Positions 12,989 to 24,600 of a stretch of 64,000 nt of DNA are shown piece after piece. A program made the position numbers and the translations under genes. Source of the DNA: Ulota crispa (taxonomy: Eukaryota; Streptophyta; Bryopsida; Orthotrichales; Orthotrichaceae); the NCBI GenBank assembly GCA_963920765.1, contig OY987245.1, positions 11,486,727-11,550,726 of the forward strand, read 5' to 3'. Positions within the stretch are counted from its first letter, which is position 1. Each line of letters begins with the position of its first letter. The notes beneath the pieces are model-generated. The model saw only the letters and a program-made list of their open reading frames with translations. It had not been told where the DNA came from and searched no databases.

Positions 12989-13975
12989 GGGGAGGATGCA
13001 AGCTAAGGGTGACTACTAAGTAAGTCACAAGGGTAAAAATGAAGGGTATATTTAGCAAATGGATCTAGTTTCATTGAAAATTGAAGTCTTTAAGAGAGAA
13101 AGGACTCATATTTAGAAAGTAGACTTGTTGATGATCCAATTTTCACCAAAATAAAGTATATATCTCTAATGTGATAAGAGAAAAGGACTTTTGAACATAG
13201 CTCCTAAAACTGTCACAGTGTTTTTTTCTTGCTAAAAAGGACTCTTGAATTGATATGTAGACTCATAATATGGGCACAATCTTTTGGCATCATTATTGGA
13301 AGATTGGGATGATTACATTTTGAAATAAATTTTTAATGAATGTAATTTATATTTTGGAGAAAAGGACTTTTATGTGCTCCTTAATGACTACAACTTTTGG
13401 CCCTTTCTGGGGACTAATTTCTCTAAGCTAAATCATTTTTTTTAGTTTTTTTCTTTATTGAAGTGTCTTAGAATGGCATAAACTAGGGTGGTCAACCTTT
13501 GGAATTTGGAACTCTCATTGAGAAGAGGGAGAATTCTCATTGGGAACACAATGTGCTCCTAAATGACTGCAATTTTTGGCCTTTTTTGGGGGATTGATTT
13601 CTCAAAGTTAAATCACTTTTTTTAGTATTTTTCTTTTCTTAAATGTCTTAGAATGGCATAAACTAGGGTGGTAAACCTTTGGAATTTGAAACTCTCATTG
13701 AGAAGAGGGAGAATTCTCATCAGGAACACAATGTGCTCCTGAATGACTAAAATTTTTGGACATTGATTTCTCTAAGTTAAATCATTTTTTTTTAGTTTTT
13801 TTTCTTTTCTCAAGTTTCTTAGAATGGCATAAATTAGGGTGGCCGACTTTTGGAATTTGGAATTCTCATTGAGAAGAGGGAGAATTCTCATTGGGAACAC
13901 AAAAACACTCCATTTTGCACTCAAAAAAAGACTTTTTTTTTGCTACAAATGGGAACCCTTAGCTTGCATCTCCCC
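12989..13975. mobile_element. About 990-bp element with GGGGAG-GATGCAAGC ends and internal 180-bp repeats
   Basis: The left end GGGGAGGATGCAAGCTAAGG matches the inverse of the right end (CCTTAGCTTGCATCTCCCC) apart from one indel. The interior is non-coding and contains three copies of a 180-bp unit. It is inserted in R1 copy e between cttgg and the following ggcta block. Superfamily not assigned. Confidence 0.75.
13372..13905. repeat. 180-bp tandem repeat, three copies
   Basis: Units begin near 13372, 13551 and 13731, each with atgtgctcc at the start. They share tttggcc, aaatcattttttttag, cttagaatggcataaa and gagaagagggagaattctca blocks. The third copy is shortened. It lies wholly inside the GGGGAG-ended element. 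Confidence 0.85.
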
Positions 13976-14096
13976 AAGGTGGCTACTTGTAGGTGGCTAG
14001 GTGCATGTAACTCATTTGATATTAGGATTACACATAGTTTACCACACAGACACTGCTAATTTGACTTTTTGCAGCTACGTTGTTATTGCCAGGCCT

Positions 14097-14320
14097 TTAA
14101 CCCTTGAAGGGCCCTTGGGCTCTGGAGATACAGTACCAAATACGATTGCAACCACTATTCAGAAGTTTGAATTAGCTAAAAATTAAGTGTTACAATCATA
14201 CATATTGAAGGGTTGTATGATGGTAGGTGCATTTTTTTTTTGAAAAGCCCTCAAAGCAGCTCAAATACGTCTGTATATACAGCTGCAAAGGGCTTTTGGG
14301 ACATTCACGGGTTAAAAGTT
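14097..14320. mobile_element. TTAA/CCC element P1 (piggyBac-like MITE)
   Basis: TTAA at each end. Inverted ends are TTAACCCTTGAAGGGCCC and the inverse of GGGACATTCACGGGTTAA. It sits exactly in the TTAA of the R1 word ggcctTTAAaattt, which other R1 copies show uninterrupted, so the TTAA duplication is directly documented. 216 bp between the TTAAs, non-coding. Confidence 0.85.
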
Positions 14321-14436
14321 GCTTATTGCTAAAGTGAAGGATAAGGAGATTGAGTGTACAATACTGGCACAAGATAATGTTCTTAATGTATTATGAACTT
14401 ATTCTTGCTTTAGTTGCATATTGCTATGTTTGATGT

Positions 14437-15356
14437 TTAACCCCTAAAATTCTTTTGTGTTTAGAGGCTCAAAACTGCTTCAAAATACTAGTCCCCAAAC
14501 CAGGGTCAAAATCTTCATTGAAACTTATTTTTTAACAAATCCAACTATAGGATCCTTTGGTTGACTTGCACATGTACATTGTCCCAAAATTTCAGAATGA
14601 ATATACCCACCAATTGCAAGATCAATGTGCCTAAACTTCAAAATGTAGGTTTTTCTAGTCCTTCCAAAAGGTGAAGTTTTGATCTTCAAACTTTTTAGAA
14701 AAAAACACATATGTTGTATTTCTTGTGCAATTTTGGCAATATGTTGGAAAATGGGTTGAAAGCATATATAAAAAAATTTAACCAAAAAAAAATTTGGATT
14801 CATTTTACAAAAATTGTCAAGTGAAAGGTATTGATGAATGAGAGATGTAACTAATATGCTAATAAGTTTTGGAAAAATTTGAAAATTGTTAATCTTAATG
14901 GTGAGAATGCTCTAATAGACAATTAGTAACTTTATTTCTCATTTTCATTTGTAATTTTTCCAAATTGAGAGTAAAAGATAACTTTATATGTTTTTTCTAA
15001 CCTCTTCCTACCTTCATTGCTAGCAAAAGAAAACTCCTTGTAACTCTTACCTCATTATTTGGAATTGAGTGATTCAATTTTTTTTTGAGTAAGTATCAAT
15101 CTATACAATTCTATAAAAACTTTAAAAAAAAATTAGAATATAGTTTTTGCTGCCCAGTTTGACATTGAAATTGAAAAATCCTTTTAACTTTTGCAATACT
15201 TATCAAAATGACATGAAATAAAGCTTCACATGTAGATTATGATGAGTAGCATCCATCTTTAAAATTTCATGAAAAAATTCCAAATTATGAAGTCAATACA
15301 GCATGCCCAAATTCTCATAAAGCCCAAAATGGGTTCCTTGGGCCTTTAGGGATTAA
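14437..15356. mobile_element. TTAA/CCC element P5, about 920 bp
   Basis: Bounded by TTAACCCCTAAA at the left and the inverse TTTAGGGATTAA at the right. The interior has no coding capacity. It shares block order (cttgtaactcttacctcat, gaattgagtgatt, a closing aaaatggg...gggccttta) with P4 at 19040-19978, so the two belong to one family. Its right TTAA is also the left TTAA of the next element. Confidence 0.7.
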
Positions 15357-18246
15357 CCACCAAGCATCATTGGGGGCAAGAACTGTTCTCAACCAATTTT
15401 TGAAGTTAAATAAAACCCAAAAAAGTACTATTTTTAGTAGTTTATATTTTTGAAAAGTTCTTTCTGAAGCTTAGTTTTAGATTCAACAATTTGATTTTGC
15501 AAATGATTGATTATGATTTCTCTATTCAAGATTTAGTGCACAGGTGTTCATTGCAATCTTGATTTTATGTAGTGTTGAGGGCTCTTGGGAATGAGCCTCA
15601 AATACACTAGATCTTTAAGAAAAAATCACATAAGGAATTCATTTAAAAAAATTGTAGAGTAGATTTTGAGAAGTCATAAATTGGTTGGGGTTATGCATGT
15701 TAGGCCCTTTAACCTCATATTTTTTTGGTGGCAAACTTTTTAAATTTGACATGTGAAAAGAAGATTGAAAGACTTCAAATCACTTTCACAGTTGTAACAC
15801 TCTCATGATCAAACATTATAATCTTTCAATCCATACGGTTTGTTGTGTTTTCTTTTCTAATGAGATTTCTAACATGTCTAGTTTGATTTTATACAATTAC
15901 AATTCAAACAAATTTGATACAACTTATCAAAATGTTGACTTTTTGTTCAAATTAGAGCAAATTCCTAGAAGCCCTAGAAATGCAATGTCACTTTGGGATT
16001 AAGCTTACATCCAGCTAGTGGCACACTTGTTGTTTTTCTCACGAGAGTCAGTTGACAATTTCATCCATATTTTCTCTCTATCCATTTCTTGATAAGGTAG
16101 CCAGTGTGAAAATGAGGTAAGAGTCTGGCAAAAATTTGCCTAAACTTTTTCCCTCCAGGAGTCTAGGGTCGCCTCCCTTTAATTTGGCCCTAGGGGCTTT
16201 AGGTCTTGCCACTAAAAAACGTTTAGTTTATCAATATTTGAATTCTTTTTTATATAAAGGCATTCTTAGTTTGGTCAAGATGAGGGTACAATAATGGTTT
16301 AGTGGAGGCAAGTGAGAGTAACGAAAGAAAATTATGCCCAATCCGCTCACAAAGCCAAATGGAAGCTCACAATTTTGGCATAGAAGCAGTCTTGGCTAGC
16401 ACTTGGAGTAAACTTGCAAAATCCAAAGAGCTGGTAACTATTAATCTAGTTGGCAAGTGTGACTGATTCTTTGAAAAATTCTTATGTAAAAAATATATTA
16501 TAAAAACCTTTAGCCCTTTGATGGTTAATAGTGATGTTGACAATGTGAATATAGTCAACCTTGCACCAAAATTAATTTGTAAATGTTGCTTGAACAAAAT
16601 CCTTGGTATTTTTGGTTGTTTTATGTTTGTGAATCAGTGAATGTAATAATTTTTTTGCAAACTAGTGTCAAACTACATAATATCACACTTGTTAATAGAA
16701 AGGACATGCTGTAATTTTACCTTCAATCATCATTTATGTAAGCTAAGAGCCTCACGCACAAGCAATCTCACATTTGCATCATTGATTACTTGGGTTCAGC
16801 CCTCATTCCCACTTACTAGCTTAAACATGAGAAACATGAAAATGCCCTAACGTAAGGCCTTTATTTGACACATGAAACCCTCACTTACATAGTTCTTAAC
16901 ACAAAGTGCAACTTTGGTATTGAAAAACTATATTCTCCATAATGTCCCCACTTTTATTAAGAATAAAACCAATAAGACATATTCAGGTAGGAGGTTCTAA
17001 AAGCGCTCAAGCTTTAAAATTGCCCACCTTCTTAAATGTACTCCATTTGTACATGTTGCTTTTCATAATTTTCAACAAGTGTATATTTTAGGAGGTGGAC
17101 AATTTTAGAGTCTTATGCCACTTCAACTTCAAAATTTCATAACTAATTCCATAAAGTTCCAAAAAATATGAAATCACTTGGGTTAGATATAGGTTCCTCT
17201 TGCCTTTTAAGAAATTTTGACTGGAAGATATTTCAAGAAGTTTCACCTCCCAAAATTCAGTTTTAGTCCTTAGATGGGCAGTTTATGAGCCTCCTACCTC
17301 AACTCCTAAATGTTCAAGGCACTTTTTGAGAGTCTAGGAATTTGTTCTAAGTTGTACAAAAAACCAAAAATTTGATAAGTTATATTAGTTTTATAAAATT
17401 GTAATTGTACAAAATCAAACTACATATGTTAAAGATCACATAGGAAAAGAAAGTACAACAATATCATTTATGGATTAAAAGATTATAATGTTTGATCAAG
17501 ACAATGTTAAAACTATGAAAATGACTTGAAGTCTTTCAATCCTCTTTTCACATGTTGAATCTAAAAAATTGGTAATCAAAAAAACATAAGGTTAAAAGAC
17601 ATAACAAAATTAACACCAAACACTTTATAGCTTTTCAAAATCTCCTCTACAATTTTTTAAAATGAATTCTTAGTGTAAATTATTCTCCAAACTCTAACGT
17701 ATTTGAGGCTCATTTCCAAGAGCTCTCAATAGTAAAAAAAAGTCAAGATTGCAACGGACACCCTTGCACAAAATCTTGAATAGAAAAATCATAGTCAATT
17801 ACTTACAAAATCAAAATTTGATACTAAAACTAGACTTTAGAAAGAATAGCTAAGAAGTCAAACCCATAAAAATAGCAACTTAGTTATATTTTATAGAAGT
17901 TCAAAGTATTGTCAACACTAGCATTTAATTTCTTGGCAAATTTTCACCTTAATTGTACCTCAAAAGACCGCTGGCAACCATTGTACTAAGAAGTCCAGTC
18001 AAAAAAATGGATAAATTTGCCAAATCCTTCCTAGAGCAAAATCCCTATTCACCAGCTTTTGAATGGAAGTAGCTTATATTAGCAATTTTTGGATGAACTT
18101 TTGTATATCATCCACTTGTTCCAATTTTAGCCAAATTTTCCTTACTTGCCCTGCAATATAAGGTGCAGGTCACTCTACCCTGACAAAAACAAAAGTTAAA
18201 CTTTAGTCAACACCATAATATGGTGCCTTGGGCATTTAGGGGTTAA
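15353..18246. mobile_element. Large TTAA-bounded element with 580-bp inverted arms
   Basis: The left end TTAACCACCAAGCATC resembles the left end of P2; the right end is GGGCATTTAGGGGTTAA. Long inverted arms lie at about 15386-15973 and 17334-17920, matching block for block (for example ATTCAAGATTTAGTGCACAG with its inverse, and gatcaaacattataatcttt). The 1.3-kb centre holds an F2 element and no recognisable gene. The left boundary is the less certain of the two. Confidence 0.6.
16985..17299. mobile_element. AGGTAG element, family F2, copy 1
   Basis: Ends AGGTAGGAGGTTCT and the inverse of GAGCCTCCTACCT. The interior (ggtggacaattttagag, cataactaattccat, tttcacctcccaaaattcag) matches copy 2 at 19978-20259. 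It lies inside the large inverted-arm element. Confidence 0.85.
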
Positions 18247-18249
18247 CCC

Positions 18250-18790
18250 TTAACCCCCAAACACCCAAGGGGGTAAGGGCAAAACATACATGCATTCAAA
18301 AAAAATACTCTTGTAACTTCAATGAAGTTTGTTTCAAAAAAGAAAACAAGGATCATGATGTTTAGCAATTATCCATACTGTCAAATATTCAAAAAAGTTT
18401 TGTACTCTTATTTAATGAATTTAGAAGCATTTACCATTTAATATTCACCAAAATTACAAATTTTACTCATAGATTTCAAAATTTGGTATGATTGGTTAAA
18501 AATAGACATTCTACCCTAAACTTCAAAAAAGCTATTTTTTGAAAGGAGGGAACATCATTAATTTCCCAAAATAGTAAATTCTACAACACTAGCAAATATT
18601 GAAGTGTTTGTCTTTGAAAAATTCTCCTTGGAGGAGTTTAACTTGGATTGACATGATTCAAGTTAAGTTGGAAAGTAGACTTGGTTTTCTATTACAATTT
18701 TTTTTTTTGAAAAATGTTTTTTTTTGTCTTGGGCAGCCCGAAAAAATGTGCAACAACCAAAAAATGGTCGATTGGGCACTTAGGTGTTAA
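18250..18790. mobile_element. TTAA/CCC element P2
   Basis: Left end TTAACCCCCAAACACCCAAG; right end is the inverse, closing GGGCACTTAGGTGTTAA. 541 bp, non-coding. It shares its right TTAA (18787-18790) with the next element. Confidence 0.7.
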
Positions 18791-19002
18791 AGGACCAAGC
18801 TACTATAATACATAGTATGTATGCTGCTGTATAACTGGCATTTGCGACCAATAAAAAGTTTTAATTTGGGATCTTGACAACTCACTAGAACAACATTGAT
18901 ATATATCTCAAATTTAATAAAGGTGTGGATGCACTCCAAATACAATAAAAATTCTCCATATTGTATTGGTTGCAATGGGCTACTCGGTTGTCCAAGGGTT
19001 AA
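18787..19002. mobile_element. TTAA/CCC element P3, short family
   Basis: Starts TTAAAGGACCAAGC and ends GTTGTCCAAGGGTTAA. The interior (aaaagttttaatttgggatc, ctcactagaacaacattg, aaaggtgtggatgca, ccaaatacaa) matches 55796-56011, 56984-57224 (both reversed) and the split copy 57621-58265. 216 bp. Confidence 0.85.
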
Positions 19003-19039
19003 GAAAGATGAATCTTGCATGAAGGAGGAAGATTTCTTG

Positions 19040-19978
19040 TTAGCCCCTAAAGGCCCAAGCCCATTTTTTTTGTGAAAATCACTCAAAACTGCCACTTTTG
19101 GGGGAGTGAGGAGAAATGTAATTTTTTTTTTTGGAAATCCAACCAAAAGATCTTACCCTAGACTATGGGAGGTACTTGTGGAAAAAAATTAGCTCATTCT
19201 AGATGGTGAGGAGTGAGATATTTACATCTAAAGTGAAAAAAAAAAATTCATTGCTGCCCAAAAATTTCAAAAGCTTTTGACGGCTCCTATGTCAAGAAAA
19301 TTGCTCTACGCAAAGTTGCGGTTTATTTTTCCCATGTAGAAGACCAAGTTAGGTAAATGTGGGAGAATTTTCAAATGAAACAGAGGTGTGGATTATACTT
19401 TGTAAAATCTTGCAATGTCATAAGGTCATGAAATTTGCATATACACTAGGCAAAATTGGAGGATTTATGTAAAATTCAAAAACCCAAATTACTTTGATCC
19501 AAATGGTGAAAAACAAAGAATCTTAGTTTACTACAACTTGCAAAAAAAAAAGTCAAAAAACAAATACACAAAGAGCTCAAAAAAGTAAAGCAAAAAGTTT
19601 TACAAGGGGGAAAAAGAATGGAGATTTGGGAATCTCATACCTACCTGCAAACTAAAGCTTCTCATAACTTTCATCTCATTTATCAAAATTGAATGATTAA
19701 AAGCTTCCCAAATACATAAAAATTTAAAGAACCAATTTCAAAATTTTATTTAAAAAAGTTGCAGTTTTTTTTTTCTGCCCGATTCTGCCTGATTTTCCCT
19801 TGTTTTTCACTTATTCATGCATAACTTCTTCAATAATTGTCAGAATGGAGAAAAAATTATATCCCCATGTAGGTCTTCACATTCCCCACCTTGAATAAAA
19901 GTTTCAAAAAATCATGCAAAGTAGTTTAGCCAAAATCCTATTTGTTCCCCAAGGGGAAAATGGGCCTTTAGGGGTTAA
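19040..19978. mobile_element. TTAA/CCC element P4, about 940 bp
   Basis: Left end TTAGCCCCTAAAGGCCCAAG (TTAG in place of TTAA); right end is the inverse, TGGGCCTTTAGGGGTTAA. Same family as P5. Its last 160 bp also match the right arm of P8 at 40928-41100. Non-coding. Confidence 0.75.
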
Positions 19979-20259
19979 GGTAGGAGGCTTGAATTCCGTT
20001 AGGGTACTAATACCGTTCACTTCCCCAAATGAACTCCGCTGGTACATGTCCTTATTCATAGCGTTTCAGTAATGTACAGTTCACATACATTTGAAGAGGT
20101 GGACGGTTTTAGAGCCCTATGACCTTTCCACTTCAAAAATTCATAACTAATTCCACATTGCTCTAAAAATTACAATTTACTGAAAAATGTTTCAAAAAAT
20201 TTCACCTCCCCAAAATTCAGTTTCAGCTCTGAGATGGTCGGTTTATGAGCCTCTTACCT
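19978..20259. mobile_element. AGGTAG element, family F2, copy 2
   Basis: Starts AGGTAGGAGGC directly at the right TTAA of P4 and ends GAGCCTCTTACCT followed by TA. Collinear with copy 1 at 16985. Confidence 0.85.
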
Positions 20260-21664
20260 TAGAGCTTTGACCTGAACAATCCGGAAAGTCACACTGATAC
20301 ACGTCACCGCACAGTCGAGATAGGGGAACGTGGGAGTGGAACATGAAGGGAACAAGAGGGACACATCCCCAAATGGCGCGCCAAAAGAGGCCACGAGCCA
20401 AGCATGGTGGTCCATAGGGCGCACTCAGCCTTTTGGCTCACCTCTCACTCTCCGATCATCGCATCCACGACGACGACGACGACGCCGACGAATCCCATTT
20501 TCTTCCCTTCCTTTGCAAAATCACCGCATCACGCTCATCGCCGCAACCAGCTCCTGTCTGAACTGTTCTCCGGCTGTGAAAAGCCACGTGGTCGCATTTT
20601 TTGATTGGATCGAGGGCTTCACACTCAGGAACAGAGCCTCTTCTTTTTCACATAAGATTTAATTACTCTCTCGGTTTACCGCTTTTTCTTCTTTCATTGC
20701 GTCACGGCCTTCTTGTGTTGGAGCTGCGAGACGAAAAGTTGAAAGGGATTGGCTTAAGAATCGTTCTTCTCGTCATTGCCTTTTCTCGGGTTAGGTAGTG
20801 GAGCCCTTGCCACGGAGATGAATGTTTGACAATGGCAGGAGCAGCAGGGCAGATGATGCGGCTAGGACAGGGATAACATGGTTCAGTGGCTCAAGGAGAA
20901 GTGCTCGTCGGTAATTTGGAATCTGTTTTGCGGTCGATTGTTCGTTATAAGTAGTTTAGTTTAGTTTAGTATTTATGTACTATCTCGTGTTTTGGAGAAT
21001 TGACGAGAAGTTGGCGCAAGGAGTGACGAGAAACGCTACCTTGCGAATTTAGATTTGGACATAAGAGCATTGGAGGTCTCGGTTTCTTGCCTTTAAAGAA
21101 TTTGAGATTAGTTTAGCATAATTATATGTCCTGTCTCGTGTTTGTTCGAGTGTTTTGGAGAATTGACGGGAAGTTGGCGCAAGGAGTGATGAGAAACGCT
21201 ATCTCGTGAAGTTAGATTTGGACGTAAGAGCGTTGGAGGTCTCGGTCTTGCCTTTAAAGAATTCGAGATTGCAGGACTGGCCTTGCGAAATTCCAGAACA
21301 GAGAAATTGTATGACCTAGGCGTTGGTTAGGTACGTAAAATTTCCATTGGCAGAATCTCCAAGCACTGTTTGTGAATTTTGAATATCGTAGTGATTCGAT
21401 TAAAGTTCTGGAAGTACGAGAAGGACAAAGAGCTTTTAATTAGCTGTCCGGTTGAAGATTTGAGCAGGTTTATTAGTGGCTTTGATTCATCAAGGGAAAT
21501 GTTATACAGCTTTCTAAGAAACGCTGTTGGTCCTGACTGTATAAAATATAGGCACGGTGTAAGAACGACGTCGTCGAGGTTGAATTTGGTGCACGGACAG
21601 GACGTGTGTAGTTGTAGGTGACGGAAAGGCGGGGAATTGCAAATTTGGATTTCAGCGCGGTGAC
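20260..21664. other. Upstream and leader region of the TerC gene
   Basis: GC-richer than the repeats to its left. It contains an ACG-type triplet run near 20464-20490 and a direct duplication (20951-21276). It probably holds the promoter and 5' leader of TerC, since the transit-peptide ATG follows at 21665. Short open frames here match nothing I know. Confidence 0.45.
20951..21276. repeat. Tandem duplication of about 165 bp in the TerC leader
   Basis: Two adjacent copies (about 20951-21108 and 21110-21276) share tgttttggagaattgacg, aagttggcgcaaggagtga, gagaaacgcta and ggaggtctcggt blocks with scattered substitutions. Confidence 0.85.
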
Positions 21665-24600
21665 ATGGCTGCCGCCATGAGCAATCATGCTCTCAAAGCT
21701 CTATCTGGAGATTGTGGCTTACAACGGCGTGCCGCTTGTAGTAACTTGAAGAGGCGACAATTTTCGGGCTTGCCGCGAGTCAAAACGGTCAGTTCTTCTA
21801 GTTCTGCCCTCCGGTCTTTGCATAGTTCCCGTCGTTTTATTATTAAAGAAGAGCACGCATGGATGTGAGCAATGTAGCAGGTGGAGGCGGGGCAATTTTA
21901 ATCATATAAGCACCCCTCGACCGAGTGGCTTTTCTAAAACCGATTCAAACCTCCATATACCTTTGATTTGCAATAGTGAATCCCTAACCTTGCAATCTTT
22001 CAAGGCAGCCTTCCGCTGCAAGTCTGTTTGTGCTATTAATTTCGAGCTTTCACAGAATAAGAGTTCTTGTAGATATGGTAAGTTGTGATTGACAAATTGC
22101 ACCATCTATTGGAATGAGACTGATTATAAGATTTAGCGAACATAATTCACAAGAGTACTCAACTCTCTTTGTACAGAGCACTGTAATTCACAACTTTTTT
22201 AAAATTTGAGCTTCGATAATTATCTCCGATTTTGAGAGGTCCTCAAGAACCGAGTGTGTTAGCTGAAATTCGTCTAGTTTGGCTGCGTGCTCAGAGTTTA
22301 CATATTTCTATAGAGTGGTAATTGAAAACCTTGTTAAGCTAGGATTGTATATTAGATGTTTCCGTGTCTTTGTTTTTGTCTGTTCGCACTTGTTCATATT
22401 TGTAGTGGTTGTAGGTTCGATGGCCATGGTTTACCAGCTTGATTACTGAAGAAAAGCCCTAATGAAAAACGATTAAGCGTCACATCGTCATACATTTCTG
22501 TTAACTCAATGATATACAGAACAGTCTGTTCTGCAGCACAATAATTTCTACGAGCACCTTGATGTTGACTTCGTGAGATGCAGCTATGATTTACTCGAAC
22601 GCAAACTCAAACGAGATTCGTTTTAAGTGTTTTCGTAATACTAGCAAGATGCTCTAATGTGCAGCGGCGACCTACTGAACCTACATAAGGGCTTAATGTA
22701 GGTACTTCTATTGGCATGGAGTGCAGGTTCCTGCATTACTCCAGCCTCAAAAGGAGTTGAGCAGAAAATGTCAGCCAAATCCGTGTAATTTCTATTTGCT
22801 ATGCTAAATGCAACCAGGCTGTACTTGTGCAGGATGTTGTGGCAGCTTTTAAAGATGGCTGTTGTTCATGCTTGTTGTGGGATCGGCCTCTCAGTTATCG
22901 TTCAATATCAGCCCAAGGTAACTGTTCTAATTTATGGTGCAGGAAATCCTTTTCTCCTTGCATCGCTTGTTGTGCATGGGGTTTGCAGGAGGGTCCTACT
23001 CTTCTTTAAATACTTTGGCTTGTGCAGCCTATGGTTTAGTATAGAGGATTAAAAAATTCTTATATTCCAAACTGTTAGACCAACAATTTTTGTCTTGAGT
23101 TTACTGGAGGCTTTTCCTGCAGCTGGTCTTCATGTACAATTGACAATTCAGATTGGAGTTCATGAGAAGATTCATAGTCGTTGTGCATGGATAATGAAAC
23201 TAAGTGGAAATATCTTTGGACAGGCTTGGCCGGATCAGGAAAGCTGAGAAGAGGCGTACAGGTCTTGTGTTTGACAGATTCTTCACGAGAGGAAGTTAGA
23301 ACATCAGGTTGGTTTAGATTCTGAATTTTTTTGAGAACTTTGCAAGTGGTACGCAAGCATTGAGATAAATTCGGGTTGCTGTCATTAGTAACTAAGAACG
23401 TATTACCTGCTAAACAATAAACAAAGTCCAGCAGAGTCCAGCAGAGTCCAGCTGTGGAACAAAATTCTGATGTCATTTCATTGTGCGCCTATCTGTTCTC
23501 CTTTCAGTGTCAGACGAGGATGAAGTGCGATTGAAAGATGCCAATGGAAGAGGGCCTACAAAGGCTGGAGTGACGCAAAGCGCTGGGGAAATGAACGGTT
23601 TTGGATCTAATGGAAATACTGGTCCTCATGAGAATCTGCCGCCAAGACCTGATGAGAAACAGGGTATATTGCTCGAGATTCTCCCTGCAGTTTCTGCCGA
23701 CTTAATAGCTGAAACTCTTGAGGTGGCAGCCAAGACGGTGTCCGTGGTTGGAGAAATCGAAATTGACCCTACTATTTCCGCAGATGATGTTGCGCTTGTG
23801 GAACAGGACGCCGCTGTGCGAACCGTTGTATTTTGGGTGAGAAAATTACATTTGGTGCAATTTGCTTTATTTATATTTTTCCCTAAGTTATCGGTAATAT
23901 TTTGGCAGCGTATTGTTCACTTTGCGCGTCATGTGGAGCACATTTTCGGCCACTTCACTACAATTCACTATGTTTTTCCAGCGTTAATATAATTAGCAAC
24001 AATCTTTTAAGCTAGTGATGCTTCAAGTGTGTGCTCGTTGCTTATCTAGATACATTCACTGGAGAAATCCAAGTTTCAGCTTTATTAACCTGGACATAAG
24101 TCCTGGCCGGATACGAGTGCGGTCTTGCACACATATCATATATGTACAAACACACACATATGTAGCTGTCCATTTGTCATGCTTATAGAAAGCCGATCAA
24201 CTTTCAGAGCTTGCGTGTGCCAAGATAGTTGAACTTCTTCTTGACTTTGGGCAGGTAGGTGCTGCTGCTGCATTCGGAACATTGCTCTTCTTCAATCAGG
24301 GCAGCAGTAAAGCATCTGAATTTTTTGCCGGGTAGGTATTTTTCTCCTAGGCGTTTTGTTTTGTAGAAATTCTGCTTGTTACTTATTTTTGTTTGTTTTG
24401 TTTTAAAAAGGACTGCCAGAACTTTTTCATTGGATATGAACCTGCCTCAGCAACAAGAGAATTTGTGAGGAGTCATTAACGGAATGGGCTTCTTGCTAGG
24501 AACTACTTGCACGTCCTCAGTGTTTTGCAGAACGTCTTTTTGTCATCTTGAACATGAATGCAATTTTACAAGTGTTGATGGTTTACACATGATTGCTTAA

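Larger units (their letters stand above)
12911..14340. mobile_element. R1 element, copy e, split by two insertions
   Basis: Starts ACACTAAATATTGCATTTGG directly after copy d. It is split at about 12989-13975 by a roughly 990-bp element with tandem repeats and at 14097-14320 by a TTAA element. The right terminal repeat could not be found, so the end coordinate is approximate. Confidence 0.65.

Noticed and set aside
20330..20662. 110-codon + frame with an Arg run
   Set aside because: The Arg run comes from an ACG-type triplet repeat; no family resemblance.
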